A stretch of DNA of 56,307 nucleotides from positions 1 to 56,307 of the forward strand of contig JAFQTS010000002.1 in NCBI GenBank assembly GCA_017408915.1, read 5' to 3'. Below the pieces are notes generated by a model. That model worked only from the letters and a program-made list of their open reading frames with translations. It was not told where the DNA came from and did not search any database. A program made the translations under genes and the position numbers. Below, piece after piece: positions 9,282 through 17,495 of this stretch. This DNA is from Oscillospiraceae bacterium. Lineage in GTDB: Bacteria; Bacillota; Clostridia; Oscillospirales; Oscillospiraceae. Each line of letters opens with the position of its first letter. The first letter of the stretch is position 1.

Positions 9282-10157
9282 TTATTTCCGTTTCAATATT
9301 TTCCCCCAGTCCAGCTCCATCACCACGAAGCTCACCAACATGAGCCCCGCGCCAATATAGCCCCGTGGCAGCAGCCGCTCGTGTGCGATAAAGAAAGCCA
9401 CGATACCCGAAAACACAGGCTCTAAGGTGAAAATTAAGCCCACATGGGTGGCGGTGGTGTACTGCTGTGCCACCGTCTGCACCACGAAGGCCACGCCCGT
9501 GCAGCAGATGCTTAAGAATAGCACGCTGCCCCACACGGCGGGACTTTGGGGGAGAACAGGCTGTTCGGTGAGAAAGGCGATCACCGTCATCACCCCGCCT
9601 GCAACGCCCAGTTCAATAACACCCATGGCGAGGGGATCGACCTCCGCCTTTCCCACTGCCCGCTCCGTCACGATCATGTCCGCACCGTAGCTGACGGCGC
9701 AGATAAGGCAGAGAAGGTCGCCCGAGTTCATGGAGAGGTTCTCGTTCAGCGTCATCATGGCAAGACCGATGGTACACAGGACAAGGGAGAAGCCCAGCCG
9801 TTTTTCGGGTTTGCGGCGGTTCACGAGGAAATCAAGGAGTGGCGTGGTCACCACAGGAAGAGCGCAGATAAAGCTGGCGTTGGAAAGGGACGTCCGCGCA
9901 ATGCCGAAGGTACTGCCGAAATAGACGAACACCAACAGGATGCCCACATAGAAGCTATATTTCAGCGTTTCCTTGGAGGCGGCGAACACCCGCTTGCGGA
10001 AAATCACCGCCAAGAGGAAGAAAGCCAGCACGAAGCGCATGGCGTTCAGCGTCATTTCGGGCAATTCCGTTAAGGATAAATCCACCAAATAGTAGGATAA
10101 ACCCCAAAACAGGGTCACCAGCACCAGCGCCAAATCCGCTTTCCACTGCCGTTTCAT
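9282..10157 (-). CDS. DMT superfamily transporter (EamA domains)
   Basis: A 291-residue membrane protein with ten predicted helices arranged as two EamA repeats; the first begins LVLVTLFWGLSYYLVD and the second includes GDLLCLICAVSYGADMIV. The family exports small metabolites such as amino acids or takes up sugars, and the substrate is not readable here. An in-frame GTG lies 21 bases upstream, but AAAGGAG is positioned for ATG 10157, so that start was used. Monocistronic, convergent with the Nim-like gene. Confidence 0.85.
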   Translation of the reverse strand: MKRQWKADLALVLVTLFWGLSYYLVDLSLTELPEMTLNAMRFVLAFFLLAVIFRKRVFAASKETLKYSFYVGILLVFVYFGSTFGIARTSLSNASFICALPVVTTPLLDFLVNRRKPEKRLGFSLVLCTIGLAMMTLNENLSMNSGDLLCLICAVSYGADMIVTERAVGKAEVDPLAMGVIELGVAGGVMTVIAFLTEQPVLPQSPAVWGSVLFLSICCTGVAFVVQTVAQQYTTATHVGLIFTLEPVFSGIVAFFIAHERLLPRGYIGAGLMLVSFVVMELDWGKILKRK

Positions 10158-10223
10158 CCCGCCATACACTCCTTTCACTCAAACTATAAAGAGTGTACCA
10201 TACGGCGGCGGGAAAAGAAAGCA

Positions 10224-11288
10224 CTATTTCCACAATCGCACCACGCGGCGGTCGTGAAGCTCCTTTGCAAGGAGCAGCAGCAGCGGCCCTACGATCATCC
10301 CCGCGATCCCCGCCGCCTGCCACCCTATATAGATGGCGAGAAGGGAGGGCAGGGGCGGCAGGCCGCCGCTTTTTCCCAGCAGCTTCGGCTCTAAGAAGCT
10401 CCGCACCAACCATACTACGAGATAGAGGGCCGTCAGCCCCAGTGCCCCCACCACATCGCCCCAAATGCCCAGCACTGCCGCCCACGGCAGCAGCGCCATC
10501 CCCGCCCCGAAGATGGGCAGGGCATCCATGAGGGCAATAAGGAGAGCGAGGAGCAGGGCGTACTCCCGCCGCAGTAGGAGAAGTCCCGCCAACAGCTGCA
10601 AAAAGGTAACGGTAATGAGGATGATTTGGGCTTTCAGCCACTTCAGCACCGCCCCCAATGCCCCCTCTTTCAGCGCCCTCGCCGCCGCCCGCTTCTCCTC
10701 GGGCACTTGTCGCAGCAAAAAGGCGCGGAGCTGTGGGTAACTGCTGATGGTGAAGAAGATTGCCATCACCGCTGTTACGCAAAAAAGAAGCGCCCCCGGC
10801 AGATGCCCCACAAACTTCGTCACCCCCTCCAGCAGCACCGCCGACAGCCTCACGGCACCATCCCCCAACATGCCGCCCACCGCCGTCACCGCCTCGTTTA
10901 CCGCCTGCTGGGCAGAAGGTGGCAGCGTCACGCGGTATTCCTCCAACCGTCCGCGGAGCTGCTCCAGCAGTTGGGGCAGCATGGCAAGGAGCTGCGGCGC
11001 GCGGCGGAGCAGGTCGTTCACCTGCCGCCACAACGCCCCCAGCAGCCACGCGGCGGCGGCAACGGTCAGCCCCACCACCAGCAGCGTCGCCACCGCCGCC
11101 AAAAAGGCCCGCTTTAGGTGCATCTTCTCCCGCACGAAGCGGAGGAGGGGCTCTACCGCCGCCGCCACCGCCAAGGCAAGCAGAAAGGGCAGCAGCCACG
11201 GAAGGGCATACCGCAGCAGCAGGTACATGGCGGCGGCAGCCACGGCGTAGTAGACGGCTTGTATGATAAAGCGTTTCTTTTGCTCCAA
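10224..11288 (-). CDS. ytvI: AI-2E family transporter, YtvI-like sporulation membrane protein
   Basis: A 354-residue protein with the AI-2E family layout: two N-terminal helices, a long amphipathic middle region (about 60-150), then five or six helices with the conserved segment LPIFGAGMALLPWAAV. Length and order fit the branch annotated in spore formers as YtvI; its biochemical role is unknown. The start is TTG at 11288, seven bases after GAGGTGA, and no later start codon is plausible. The gene is unusually GC- and Ala-rich, which creates a 414-codon open frame in another reading frame that is not a gene. Confidence 0.8.
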   Translation of the reverse strand: MEQKKRFIIQAVYYAVAAAAMYLLLRYALPWLLPFLLALAVAAAVEPLLRFVREKMHLKRAFLAAVATLLVVGLTVAAAAWLLGALWRQVNDLLRRAPQLLAMLPQLLEQLRGRLEEYRVTLPPSAQQAVNEAVTAVGGMLGDGAVRLSAVLLEGVTKFVGHLPGALLFCVTAVMAIFFTISSYPQLRAFLLRQVPEEKRAAARALKEGALGAVLKWLKAQIILITVTFLQLLAGLLLLRREYALLLALLIALMDALPIFGAGMALLPWAAVLGIWGDVVGALGLTALYLVVWLVRSFLEPKLLGKSGGLPPLPSLLAIYIGWQAAGIAGMIVGPLLLLLAKELHDRRVVRLWK

Positions 11289-11315
11289 AGTATCACCTCA
11301 AAATGAAAATGCCCC

Positions 11316-11344
11316 TTGCCAAAAGGGAGAAATCGTGGTAGTAT
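11316..11344 (+). promoter_or_regulatory. Sigma-A type promoter of the ACT-domain gene
   Basis: TTGCCA (11316-11321), 17-base spacer, TAGTAT (11339-11344). The spacer ends in atcgtgg, a motif also seen before the -10 at 38239. Confidence 0.65.
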
Positions 11345-11387
11345 CTATATGTAGAAAACAAATGCCAACCAGTGAAGGAGAAAGCGT

Positions 11388-11825
11388 ATGGAGAAGAAGA
11401 GATATTTCATCGTATCGGCCGATGCGCTGCCTGAGGTGTTCGTCAAGGTGGCAGAGGCCAAGCGTATGCTGCAGGTGGGCGAGGTCAGCACTGTGGGGCA
11501 GGCTGCCGCCGCCGTGGGCATCAGCCGCAGCGCCTTTTATAAGTATAAAGACGCGGTGCAGCCCTTCCAGAACATGAAGGCAGGTCATATTATCACCCTG
11601 TACGCCCTGCTGAAGGACAATCCCGGCGTCCTCTCCGGCTACCTTTCTATTTTTGCCGCCTCCGGCGCGAATATTCTCACCATCAACCAGACCATCCCCA
11701 CCAACGGCTGCGCCGGTGTCACCGTCAGCATTGAGAGCAGCGACATGACCGTGCCTATGGAGGAGATGATCTCCCGCCTCACCACCGCCGCAGGCGTCCT
11801 GCGCTTTGAAATCATGGCAGGCTGA
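11388..11825 (+). CDS. ACT domain-containing protein of the PheB / UPF0735 family
   Basis: A 145-residue protein. The N-terminal half has a helix-turn-helix-like segment (STVGQAAAAVGISRSAFYKYKDAV), and the C-terminal half is an ACT domain (about 70-145; SIFAASGANILTINQTIP). ACT domains bind amino acids; in this family the ligand is thought to be an aromatic amino acid or a related effector, but no direct function is established. AAGGAG precedes the ATG at 11388. It has its own promoter and terminator, so it is a single-gene unit. Confidence 0.85.
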   Translation: MEKKRYFIVSADALPEVFVKVAEAKRMLQVGEVSTVGQAAAAVGISRSAFYKYKDAVQPFQNMKAGHIITLYALLKDNPGVLSGYLSIFAASGANILTINQTIPTNGCAGVTVSIESSDMTVPMEEMISRLTTAAGVLRFEIMAG

Positions 11826-11856
11826 TGGCACTGTATTAAAAAAGACCAACAAAAAT

Positions 11857-11887
11857 GCACGCATCGAACTTGATGCGTGCGTTTTTT
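11857..11887 (+). terminator. Intrinsic terminator after the ACT-domain gene
   Basis: A 9-bp perfect stem (gcacgcatc / gatgcgtgc), 6-base loop, then a run of six T. Confidence 0.9.
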
Positions 11888-11920
11888 GCTTATGTTTGCG
11901 AAAGATTTCTTATATTGGTT

Positions 11921-11947
11921 GTAGGGGTCGATGCCCACATCGACCCG
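11921..11947 (+). repeat. Left 27-bp inverted repeat of the Cys-rich gene islet
   Basis: Begins gtaggggtcgatg and is itself a hairpin (gggtcgatg / catcgaccc). Its reverse complement recurs exactly at 12259-12311, except that the right copy carries a 26-base insertion. Confidence 0.85.
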
Positions 11948-11971
11948 TAAGCATTATCTGTGCGGAAGATT

Positions 11972-12220
11972 TTACGAATAATTTTCCTCGCAAGTCCAAT
12001 CAAACATAGATTTGAAATCTTCAAAGCATGTTTCGCAAATCCACTGGTTTCTTTCTATATGACAGTATCCGACATGGAGATCTTCTTGAAAATTGCTGAA
12101 TTTTCCCCAGCATAGCTCACAATGCTCGTGGTCGCTCATACTGTAAAAGGGAAAGGAGACTCTTTTGAAGGATTTCCCTTTCAAATAATCATGATTTCCT
12201 GAAAGACGCCAATCGTTCAT
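11972..12220 (-). CDS. Small Cys-rich, AT-rich orphan protein (putative zinc-binding)
   Basis: An 82-residue protein I cannot assign to a named family. It contains two CxxC knuckles (HCELC and ICETC) with a further Cys (GYC) between them, plus many aromatic residues, which suggests a zinc-ribbon-like fold. There is no signal peptide or membrane segment. The coding sequence is visibly richer in A and T than its neighbours, and a good Shine-Dalgarno is lacking (only gtggga upstream), both unlike the surrounding genes. It is the only gene between the two 27-bp inverted repeats, which suggests acquisition as a cassette. The steady codon pattern and clear Cys spacing argue that it is real. Confidence 0.65.
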   Translation of the reverse strand: MNDWRLSGNHDYLKGKSFKRVSFPFYSMSDHEHCELCWGKFSNFQEDLHVGYCHIERNQWICETCFEDFKSMFDWTCEENYS

Positions 12221-12258
12221 GTTACTGATCCCACTTTCAATAATGATAATCTATTACG

Positions 12259-12311
12259 CGGGTCGATGTCCCCCAAGGGGACTTCCGTTGGGCGTGGGCA
12301 TCGACCCCTAC
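12259..12311 (-). repeat. Right 27-bp inverted repeat with 26-base insertion
   Basis: 12259-12268 plus 12295-12311 together equal the reverse complement of 11921-11947 without mismatch; 12269-12294 is an extra segment with its own tccccc/gggga pairing. The whole folds as a hairpin and lies just past the cca stop codon. Confidence 0.85.
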
Positions 12312-12315
12312 GAAA

Positions 12316-13635
12316 TCACAACAACTGCTTTCCTCTGACTTCCTCCAGCAGCGCTTCTTTCTCATTAGGCAGTTCCCCGTCCATGACGGCGCTCAGCAGC
12401 AGTTCCAGCGCCTGCCCGATCTCCCGTCCCCGCAGCCCAAGGGACAGCATATCGTTGCCATCCACCGCCAGCTGGCGTAGGGAGAAGCACTTGTCGCTCT
12501 CCACAATGCGGGTAATCAAGGTCTCCGCCTCGTCTAAGACCGCCTGCCGCCCGTGGTAATCGCGGTGCTGTGCCAAGTTGTCCGCCCGCTTCACGTTGCA
12601 CAATGCATAGGCGTTCTCCACGCCGATTTGCCGCAGCAGCCGCGTCACGGCCTTCTCCGTCAAGGCCACAGGGCGGTCGTGATAGGCCACCAGCGTCACG
12701 ATGCGCTGTGCTGAGCGATTGTCAAACCGCAAGCGCTGACATACGGTGCGGGCAATGTCCTCGCTGACATGGGCGTGTCCGAAGAAATGCCCCACGCCCT
12801 CTTCATCCATGGTGAACACCGAGGGCTTGCCCAAATCGTGGAGCAGCATGGCCCAGCGGATGATGGGGTCGTTCTGCGAAGCCGCCACCGCCCGTACCGT
12901 GTGCTGCCACACATCGAGATAGTGGTGGCAGTTCCGCTGATTAAAGCCCACGGCGGGTAATATTTCGGGGATGACTACGCCCACCACTTGGGGGAAGTCG
13001 TTCAATACCCGCTCCACATCCTGCCCCTGCAGCAGCTTCGTCAATTCCTCGCGGATGCGCTCCGCCGCCACATAGGAGAGGTCGTCTTTTAGCTTTACAA
13101 GGGCCGCCCTCGTCTCCTCCTCAATGGGAAAACCCAGCGTAGCAGAAAACCGCAGCGCCCGCAGGATGCGGAGGGCATCCTCCGAAAACCGCTGCTTCGG
13201 CGCGCCCACACACCGTAAAATGCCCTTTTGCAAATCCTCCTGCCCGCCGAAATCATCGTGGACAGCGCCATCTGCACCCATGGCCATAGCATTAACGGTA
13301 AAATCCCGCCGCGCCAAGTCCTCACGAAGAGAGCGGGTGAAGGTGACCCCGTCGGGGCGGCGGTGGTCGGAATAGTCCCCATCGGTGCGGTAGGTGGTGA
13401 CCTCGCAGGAGAGGCCGCCGCTGCGTACCGTCACCGTCCCGTGCTGCAAGCCCGTGGGAATGGCAAAGTGGGCAAAGAGGCCCATGGTCTCCTCGGGCAA
13501 TGCCGAGGTGGTGATGTCCCAGTCGTGGGGCGCTTTCCCCAGCAGCATATCGCGGACGCAGCCGCCCACGAGATAGCCTTCAAAGCCCGCTTCATTTAGC
13601 TTTCGCAAAACATCCTGCACTTCTCTTGGAATCAT
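12316..13635 (-). CDS. cca: CCA tRNA nucleotidyltransferase
   Basis: Adds or repairs the 3' CCA end of tRNAs. The 439-residue protein has the class II nucleotidyltransferase head domain with GGCVRD and the metal-binding DxD (Asp38, Asp40), the RRDFTVNAMA motif, the neck with the nucleotide-reading segment (EDALRILRALRFSATLGF), and a C-terminal HD domain (LLHDLGKP). The start ATG 13635 is preceded by AAGGAGG. It is divergent from murC; their promoters overlap. Confidence 0.95.
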   Translation of the reverse strand: MIPREVQDVLRKLNEAGFEGYLVGGCVRDMLLGKAPHDWDITTSALPEETMGLFAHFAIPTGLQHGTVTVRSGGLSCEVTTYRTDGDYSDHRRPDGVTFTRSLREDLARRDFTVNAMAMGADGAVHDDFGGQEDLQKGILRCVGAPKQRFSEDALRILRALRFSATLGFPIEEETRAALVKLKDDLSYVAAERIREELTKLLQGQDVERVLNDFPQVVGVVIPEILPAVGFNQRNCHHYLDVWQHTVRAVAASQNDPIIRWAMLLHDLGKPSVFTMDEEGVGHFFGHAHVSEDIARTVCQRLRFDNRSAQRIVTLVAYHDRPVALTEKAVTRLLRQIGVENAYALCNVKRADNLAQHRDYHGRQAVLDEAETLITRIVESDKCFSLRQLAVDGNDMLSLGLRGREIGQALELLLSAVMDGELPNEKEALLEEVRGKQLL

Positions 13636-13686
13636 GGCTGCGCCTCCTTTCGTCCGATACTGTGGAAATTCGCCCTACAATGGCGG

Positions 13687-13715
13687 TTGCACTTTTTTTG
13701 TGAGTGTAGTATACT
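13687..13715 (+). promoter_or_regulatory. murC promoter
   Basis: TTGCAC (13687-13692), 17-base spacer, TATACT (13710-13715). Its -10 overlaps that of the opposing cca promoter. Confidence 0.75.
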
Positions 13716-13736
13716 ATACTTTCGTAAGAAAAACAA
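13708..13736 (-). promoter_or_regulatory. cca promoter
   Basis: On the minus strand: TTGTTT (13731-13736), 17-base spacer, TATACT (13708-13713). The -10 box shares four bases with the murC -10. Confidence 0.65.
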
Positions 13737-13778
13737 TCGGCGGCGTGTCATTATGCCGCTTTTTTTGGAGGAACAGCC

Positions 13779-15164
13779 ATGAAACATCCTTCTGAGGATA
13801 TCATGAACTATATGAAGGCCGGCACTCGCGTCCACCTCTCCGGCATCGGCGGCGTGTCCATGTGCGCCCTCGCCGAGGTCTTGCAGGGTAGAGGTATGGA
13901 GGTGCAGGGCTCGGATATGATGGAGAGCGCTACGGTACAGCATCTTCGCTCTGTGGGCATCCCCGTCTCCATCGGCCACAGTGCCGACAACATCGGCGCT
14001 TGCGATGTGGTCATCCGCACCGCCGCCATCCGCGACTCCAACCCCGAGATTGCCGGCGCTGTGGCTCGCGGCATCCCCGTCTATGAGCGGGCGCAGGCTT
14101 GGGGCGCCATCATGCGGGGCTATGAAAATGCCCTCTGCATCTCCGGCACCCACGGGAAAACCACCACCACCTCTATGGCCACCCATATCTTTATGGCTGC
14201 CCACCGTGACCCCACCGTCATGATTGGCGGCACGCTGCCTCTCCTTGGCAAGGGCTACCGCGTAGGCAGCGGCGACACCATTATTTTGGAGAGCTGCGAG
14301 TATTGTAACTCCTTCTTAAGTTTCTATCCCACCGTGGCGGTGGTGCTGAACGTAGCCGCCGACCACTTGGATTTCTTCAAGGATTTGGCCGATATTCAGC
14401 ACTCCTTCCGCGCCTTTGCCGACCTCGTGCCCGACCGCGGCATGGTGGTCGCCAACTGGGACGATGAAGGCGTCCGCGCTACCTTCAAGGACTATACCCG
14501 CCCCCTCTGCCGCTGCAGCGTGAAGGATAAAACGGCGGAAGTCCATGCGGAGAACGTATCTTTCTTCGATGGTTTTGGCGACTTCGATGTCATCGCCGAG
14601 GGAAAGCACTATGCCCATGTCTCCCTCCGCGTCCCCGGCAGCCATAATGTTGCCAACGCATTGTGCGCCGCAGCCGCCGCCTATGTGCTGGGTGTGGATG
14701 GCAGCGCCGTGGAGCATGGCTTGAGTGAGTTCATCGGCGCAGGCCGCCGCTTTGAGTATAAGGGCGAGTTTAACGGCGCCAAGGTCTACGACGATTATGC
14801 CCATCACCCCGATGAGCTCCGCGCCCTTTTGAAGGCTGCCCGCAGCCTGCCCCACAAGCGCCTCATCTGCGCTTTCCAGCCCCATACCTACACCCGCACC
14901 GCCGCCCTCTTCGACGAGTTTGTCGCCGAGATGCGCAAGGCCGATGTAGCCATCGTCGCCGAGATTTACGCTGCCCGGGAGAAGAACGAGAGCGGCATCT
15001 CCTCCCGCGATTTGTGCGCCCACATCGAGGGCAGCCACTACTGCGCCACCTTGCAGCAGGTCACGGACACCTTGGCCGCTATCGTCCAGCCCGAGGACTT
15101 GGTGCTGACGGTGGGCGCAGGTGACATCTACCGCGCAGGGGAAGAACTGATTAAGAGAGGCTAA
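13779..15164 (+). CDS. murC: UDP-N-acetylmuramate--L-alanine ligase MurC
   Basis: Cytoplasmic ATP-dependent ligase that adds L-alanine to UDP-MurNAc in peptidoglycan synthesis. The 461-residue protein shows the N-terminal UDP-binding motif (SGIGGVSMCALAE), the Mur ligase P-loop GTHGKTTTT (123-131), the central segment AADHLDFF and the C-terminal YDDYAHHPDE motif. GGAGG lies before ATG 13779. The next gene starts 4 bases after its stop, so the two are co-transcribed. Confidence 0.96.
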   Translation: MKHPSEDIMNYMKAGTRVHLSGIGGVSMCALAEVLQGRGMEVQGSDMMESATVQHLRSVGIPVSIGHSADNIGACDVVIRTAAIRDSNPEIAGAVARGIPVYERAQAWGAIMRGYENALCISGTHGKTTTTSMATHIFMAAHRDPTVMIGGTLPLLGKGYRVGSGDTIILESCEYCNSFLSFYPTVAVVLNVAADHLDFFKDLADIQHSFRAFADLVPDRGMVVANWDDEGVRATFKDYTRPLCRCSVKDKTAEVHAENVSFFDGFGDFDVIAEGKHYAHVSLRVPGSHNVANALCAAAAAYVLGVDGSAVEHGLSEFIGAGRRFEYKGEFNGAKVYDDYAHHPDELRALLKAARSLPHKRLICAFQPHTYTRTAALFDEFVAEMRKADVAIVAEIYAAREKNESGISSRDLCAHIEGSHYCATLQQVTDTLAAIVQPEDLVLTVGAGDIYRAGEELIKRG

Positions 15165-15168
15165 GACC

Positions 15169-15705
15169 ATGGAAATCTCTACCGTCTATACCGCCGCCCC
15201 CACCGACGAGCGCACGGCGCAGGAAGCGGCCTGCTACGCTCTCCTTGCGGAACTGTCCATCCCCTATACCCGCGTTGACCACGACCACGCCGACACTATG
15301 GAGGACTGCGTCGCCATCTCTGAGAAGTTGGAGGTCAGCATCTGCAAGAACCTGCTGCTGACGCCCCGCAACCGCAGCGCCTTCTATCTCCTCTGCATGG
15401 CGCCCGACAAGCCCTTCTCCACTAAGGACTTCTCCAAGATGATTGGCGCATCCCGCCTCAGCTTCGCAACAGGGGAGGATTTGGAAGAACTGCTGGGCTG
15501 CCCCATCGGCTCTGCCTCCATCTTGGGGCTCATGAACGATACCGACCACCGCGTCACCCTCGCTATGGATAGAACCGTCGCCGAGAGCGCGTGGTTTGGC
15601 TGCCATCCCTGCCGCAACACATCGTCCCTCCGCATTGCCACAAAGGATATTTTGGAAACATTCCTGCCCCACACAGGCCACAGCGTAACGGTGGTGGATT
15701 TATAA
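15169..15705 (+). CDS. YbaK/ProX-like aminoacyl-tRNA deacylase (prolyl-tRNA editing domain)
   Basis: A 178-residue free-standing editing domain. The family hydrolyses mischarged tRNAs, often Ala- or Cys-tRNA(Pro). Visible landmarks are the lysine in ICKNLLLTPRN and the GxHPCRNTSSLRI motif near residue 145, both typical of the ProX branch. It is 4 bases downstream of murC. The specificity of this copy cannot be set from sequence. Confidence 0.85.
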   Translation: MEISTVYTAAPTDERTAQEAACYALLAELSIPYTRVDHDHADTMEDCVAISEKLEVSICKNLLLTPRNRSAFYLLCMAPDKPFSTKDFSKMIGASRLSFATGEDLEELLGCPIGSASILGLMNDTDHRVTLAMDRTVAESAWFGCHPCRNTSSLRIATKDILETFLPHTGHSVTVVDL

Positions 15706-15714
15706 ACACAAAAG

Positions 15715-15742
15715 AAAAGACCTCCCGAAAGGGAGGTCTTAA
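15715..15742 (-). terminator. Terminator between the ProX-like gene and trkH
   Basis: A 10-bp perfect stem (aagacctccc / gggaggtctt) with GAAA loop. The T-rich side lies on the minus strand, so it mainly serves trkH, though it may act in both directions. Confidence 0.8.
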
Positions 15743-15755
15743 ATATTATATCCCC

Positions 15756-17201
15756 TTACTTATTCCGCCACGTTGCGGGGTTGAGGAGCACCAGCAGGGG
15801 CATCAGCTCCAAACGGCCCATGAGCATCTCAAGGCTCAGCACCAGCTTGGAGAGGTAGTTCAGTCCTGCAAAGTTGCTGGTGGGGCCCAGTTCCCCCAGG
15901 GCAGGGCCGATATTGCTGATACAGGCAAGGGAAGCCGACAGGGATTCCGTGATGCCCATGCCGTCGAGAGCCACCACCAAGGCACCTACGATCAACACCA
16001 GCAGATAGGCCGTCTGAAAGACCATAGCCGAGCTCACTGCCTGTTCCGCCACCGTCTGCCCATCCATGGTGATGACACTGATGCGGTTGGGGTGGATGAT
16101 GCGGTTCAGCTCCCGCTTTACGCTCTTGAGCTGCAGCAGGATACGGCTGACCTTCGTGCCGCCTGCGGTAGAGCCGGCGCAGCCGCCGATAAGCATCAGC
16201 AGCACCAAGATGGCCTGTGAGAAGGTGGGCCACAGGGCAAAGTCCCGTGTGGCATAGCCGGTGGTGGAGCTGATGGTGGTCACTTGGAACGCCGCGTCAC
16301 GCACCGCCTGCGAGAAGGGAAGATCCATCTGCATCATCAAGTTGGCGCACACCGCCGCCACAGCCAGTACGGTGATCAGCAAAAAGGTACGCAGCTCCTC
16401 ATTTTTCAGTACTGACTTGATCTGTCCGCGGATGGCGAGGAACATCAAAGAGAAATTGATAGAGGCCAGCACCGTAAAGACGATGATGATCCATTCAATG
16501 GCGGGGGAGTTGTAGGCGGCGATGGAGGCATTTTTAATGGAGAAGCCGCCGGTAGAGAGGGTGGTGAAGGCGTGGGTAATGGCATCGAACCAAGGCATCC
16601 CCGCAATACGCAGTGCGATGGTCTCGGCAACGGTGAGGCCGAGATAGAGGGTATAGAGGATCTTCGCCGTGTCGCCCAAACGGGGCACAAGGCGGGACTT
16701 GATGGGGCCGGGGCTCTCGGCGTTCATCAAAAACACCGCGCTGCCGCCCAAGTGGGGCATCAGCGCCAAGAACAGCACCAGTACGCCCATGCCGCCCATC
16801 CACTGGGTCTGGGCACGCCAGAAGAGGACGCTGTTGGGCAAGCCCTCGATCTGGGTCAAGATCGACGCGCCCGTGGTGGTAAGACCGGAAGCCGTCTCAA
16901 ATACCGCGTCGATATAGTGGGGGATGGCGCCGGTAAAGACGTAGGGCAGCGCGCCGAAGAGTGTCAGCAGCACCCACGCCAAGGCCACGGTAGCGTAGCC
17001 GTCCCGGTTATGGAGATTGGTGCGTTTGGCCTTACAAAGGCGCAGCAGCGTACCTACCACAAAGCAGATGGCGGCGCACAGCAGAAAGGTACTCCAGCAG
17101 CCGTCCGCGTAGATGAAGGATACCAGCAGCGGCAGCAGCAGAAAAGCCGCTTCTACCCACAGGATGTATCCCGCCGTATTGGCAATGAGCCGAATGTTCA
17201 T
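15756..17201 (-). CDS. trkH: TrkH/KtrB family potassium uptake protein
   Basis: A 481-residue integral membrane K+ channel-like subunit. It carries four pore-loop filter motifs: LTTTGAS, LSTGGFS, SSTTGYA and GSTAGG, each keeping the filter glycine. It normally needs a cytoplasmic TrkA/KtrA gating ring, which is not encoded in this window. ATG 17201 is preferred over an upstream in-frame start since it gives the usual N-terminus (MNIRLIANTAG) and follows GAGG. It has a near-consensus promoter of its own. Confidence 0.92.
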   Translation of the reverse strand: MNIRLIANTAGYILWVEAAFLLLPLLVSFIYADGCWSTFLLCAAICFVVGTLLRLCKAKRTNLHNRDGYATVALAWVLLTLFGALPYVFTGAIPHYIDAVFETASGLTTTGASILTQIEGLPNSVLFWRAQTQWMGGMGVLVLFLALMPHLGGSAVFLMNAESPGPIKSRLVPRLGDTAKILYTLYLGLTVAETIALRIAGMPWFDAITHAFTTLSTGGFSIKNASIAAYNSPAIEWIIIVFTVLASINFSLMFLAIRGQIKSVLKNEELRTFLLITVLAVAAVCANLMMQMDLPFSQAVRDAAFQVTTISSTTGYATRDFALWPTFSQAILVLLMLIGGCAGSTAGGTKVSRILLQLKSVKRELNRIIHPNRISVITMDGQTVAEQAVSSAMVFQTAYLLVLIVGALVVALDGMGITESLSASLACISNIGPALGELGPTSNFAGLNYLSKLVLSLEMLMGRLELMPLLVLLNPATWRNK

Positions 17202-17248
17202 AGAAAAAACCTCATAGTCGGTGAGAAGTAGTCGTAACAAGACACTCT

Positions 17249-17278
17249 ATTATAGTATCTTAGCGGTGGTTCTGTCAA
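17249..17278 (-). promoter_or_regulatory. trkH promoter
   Basis: On the minus strand: perfect TTGACA (17273-17278), 18-base spacer, perfect TATAAT (17249-17254). One of the strongest promoters in the window. Confidence 0.8.
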
Positions 17279-17351
17279 GCCACGCCGCGGGACAGGGGAG
17301 AGCAGAAAATTGTTCTTTTTTCGTGAAAACGGAAAATCTTGTGGCGGCATC

Positions 17352-17379
17352 TTGCTTTTAACGGAATCTATGGTATAAT
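17352..17379 (+). promoter_or_regulatory. murA promoter
   Basis: TTGCTT (17352-17357), 16-base spacer ending in tatgg, TATAAT (17374-17379). The 115-base leader that follows shows no clear terminator. Confidence 0.65.
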
Positions 17380-17495
17380 TAGCCTGTATTGATGTGCCCG
17401 TAAAAGTTTGGCTGCGCGTGTATGATTCGCTGCGCCCGAGGCTATGATACATAGAGAGTAAATTATGAGAGCAAGGCAGAAAAGAGGATTTAGCT

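Noticed and set aside
9955-11199. A 414-codon frame overlapping the YtvI-like gene
   Set aside because: Extremely Gly/Ala/Arg-rich product out of frame with the recognisable YtvI-like protein; it reflects the GC bias of that gene.
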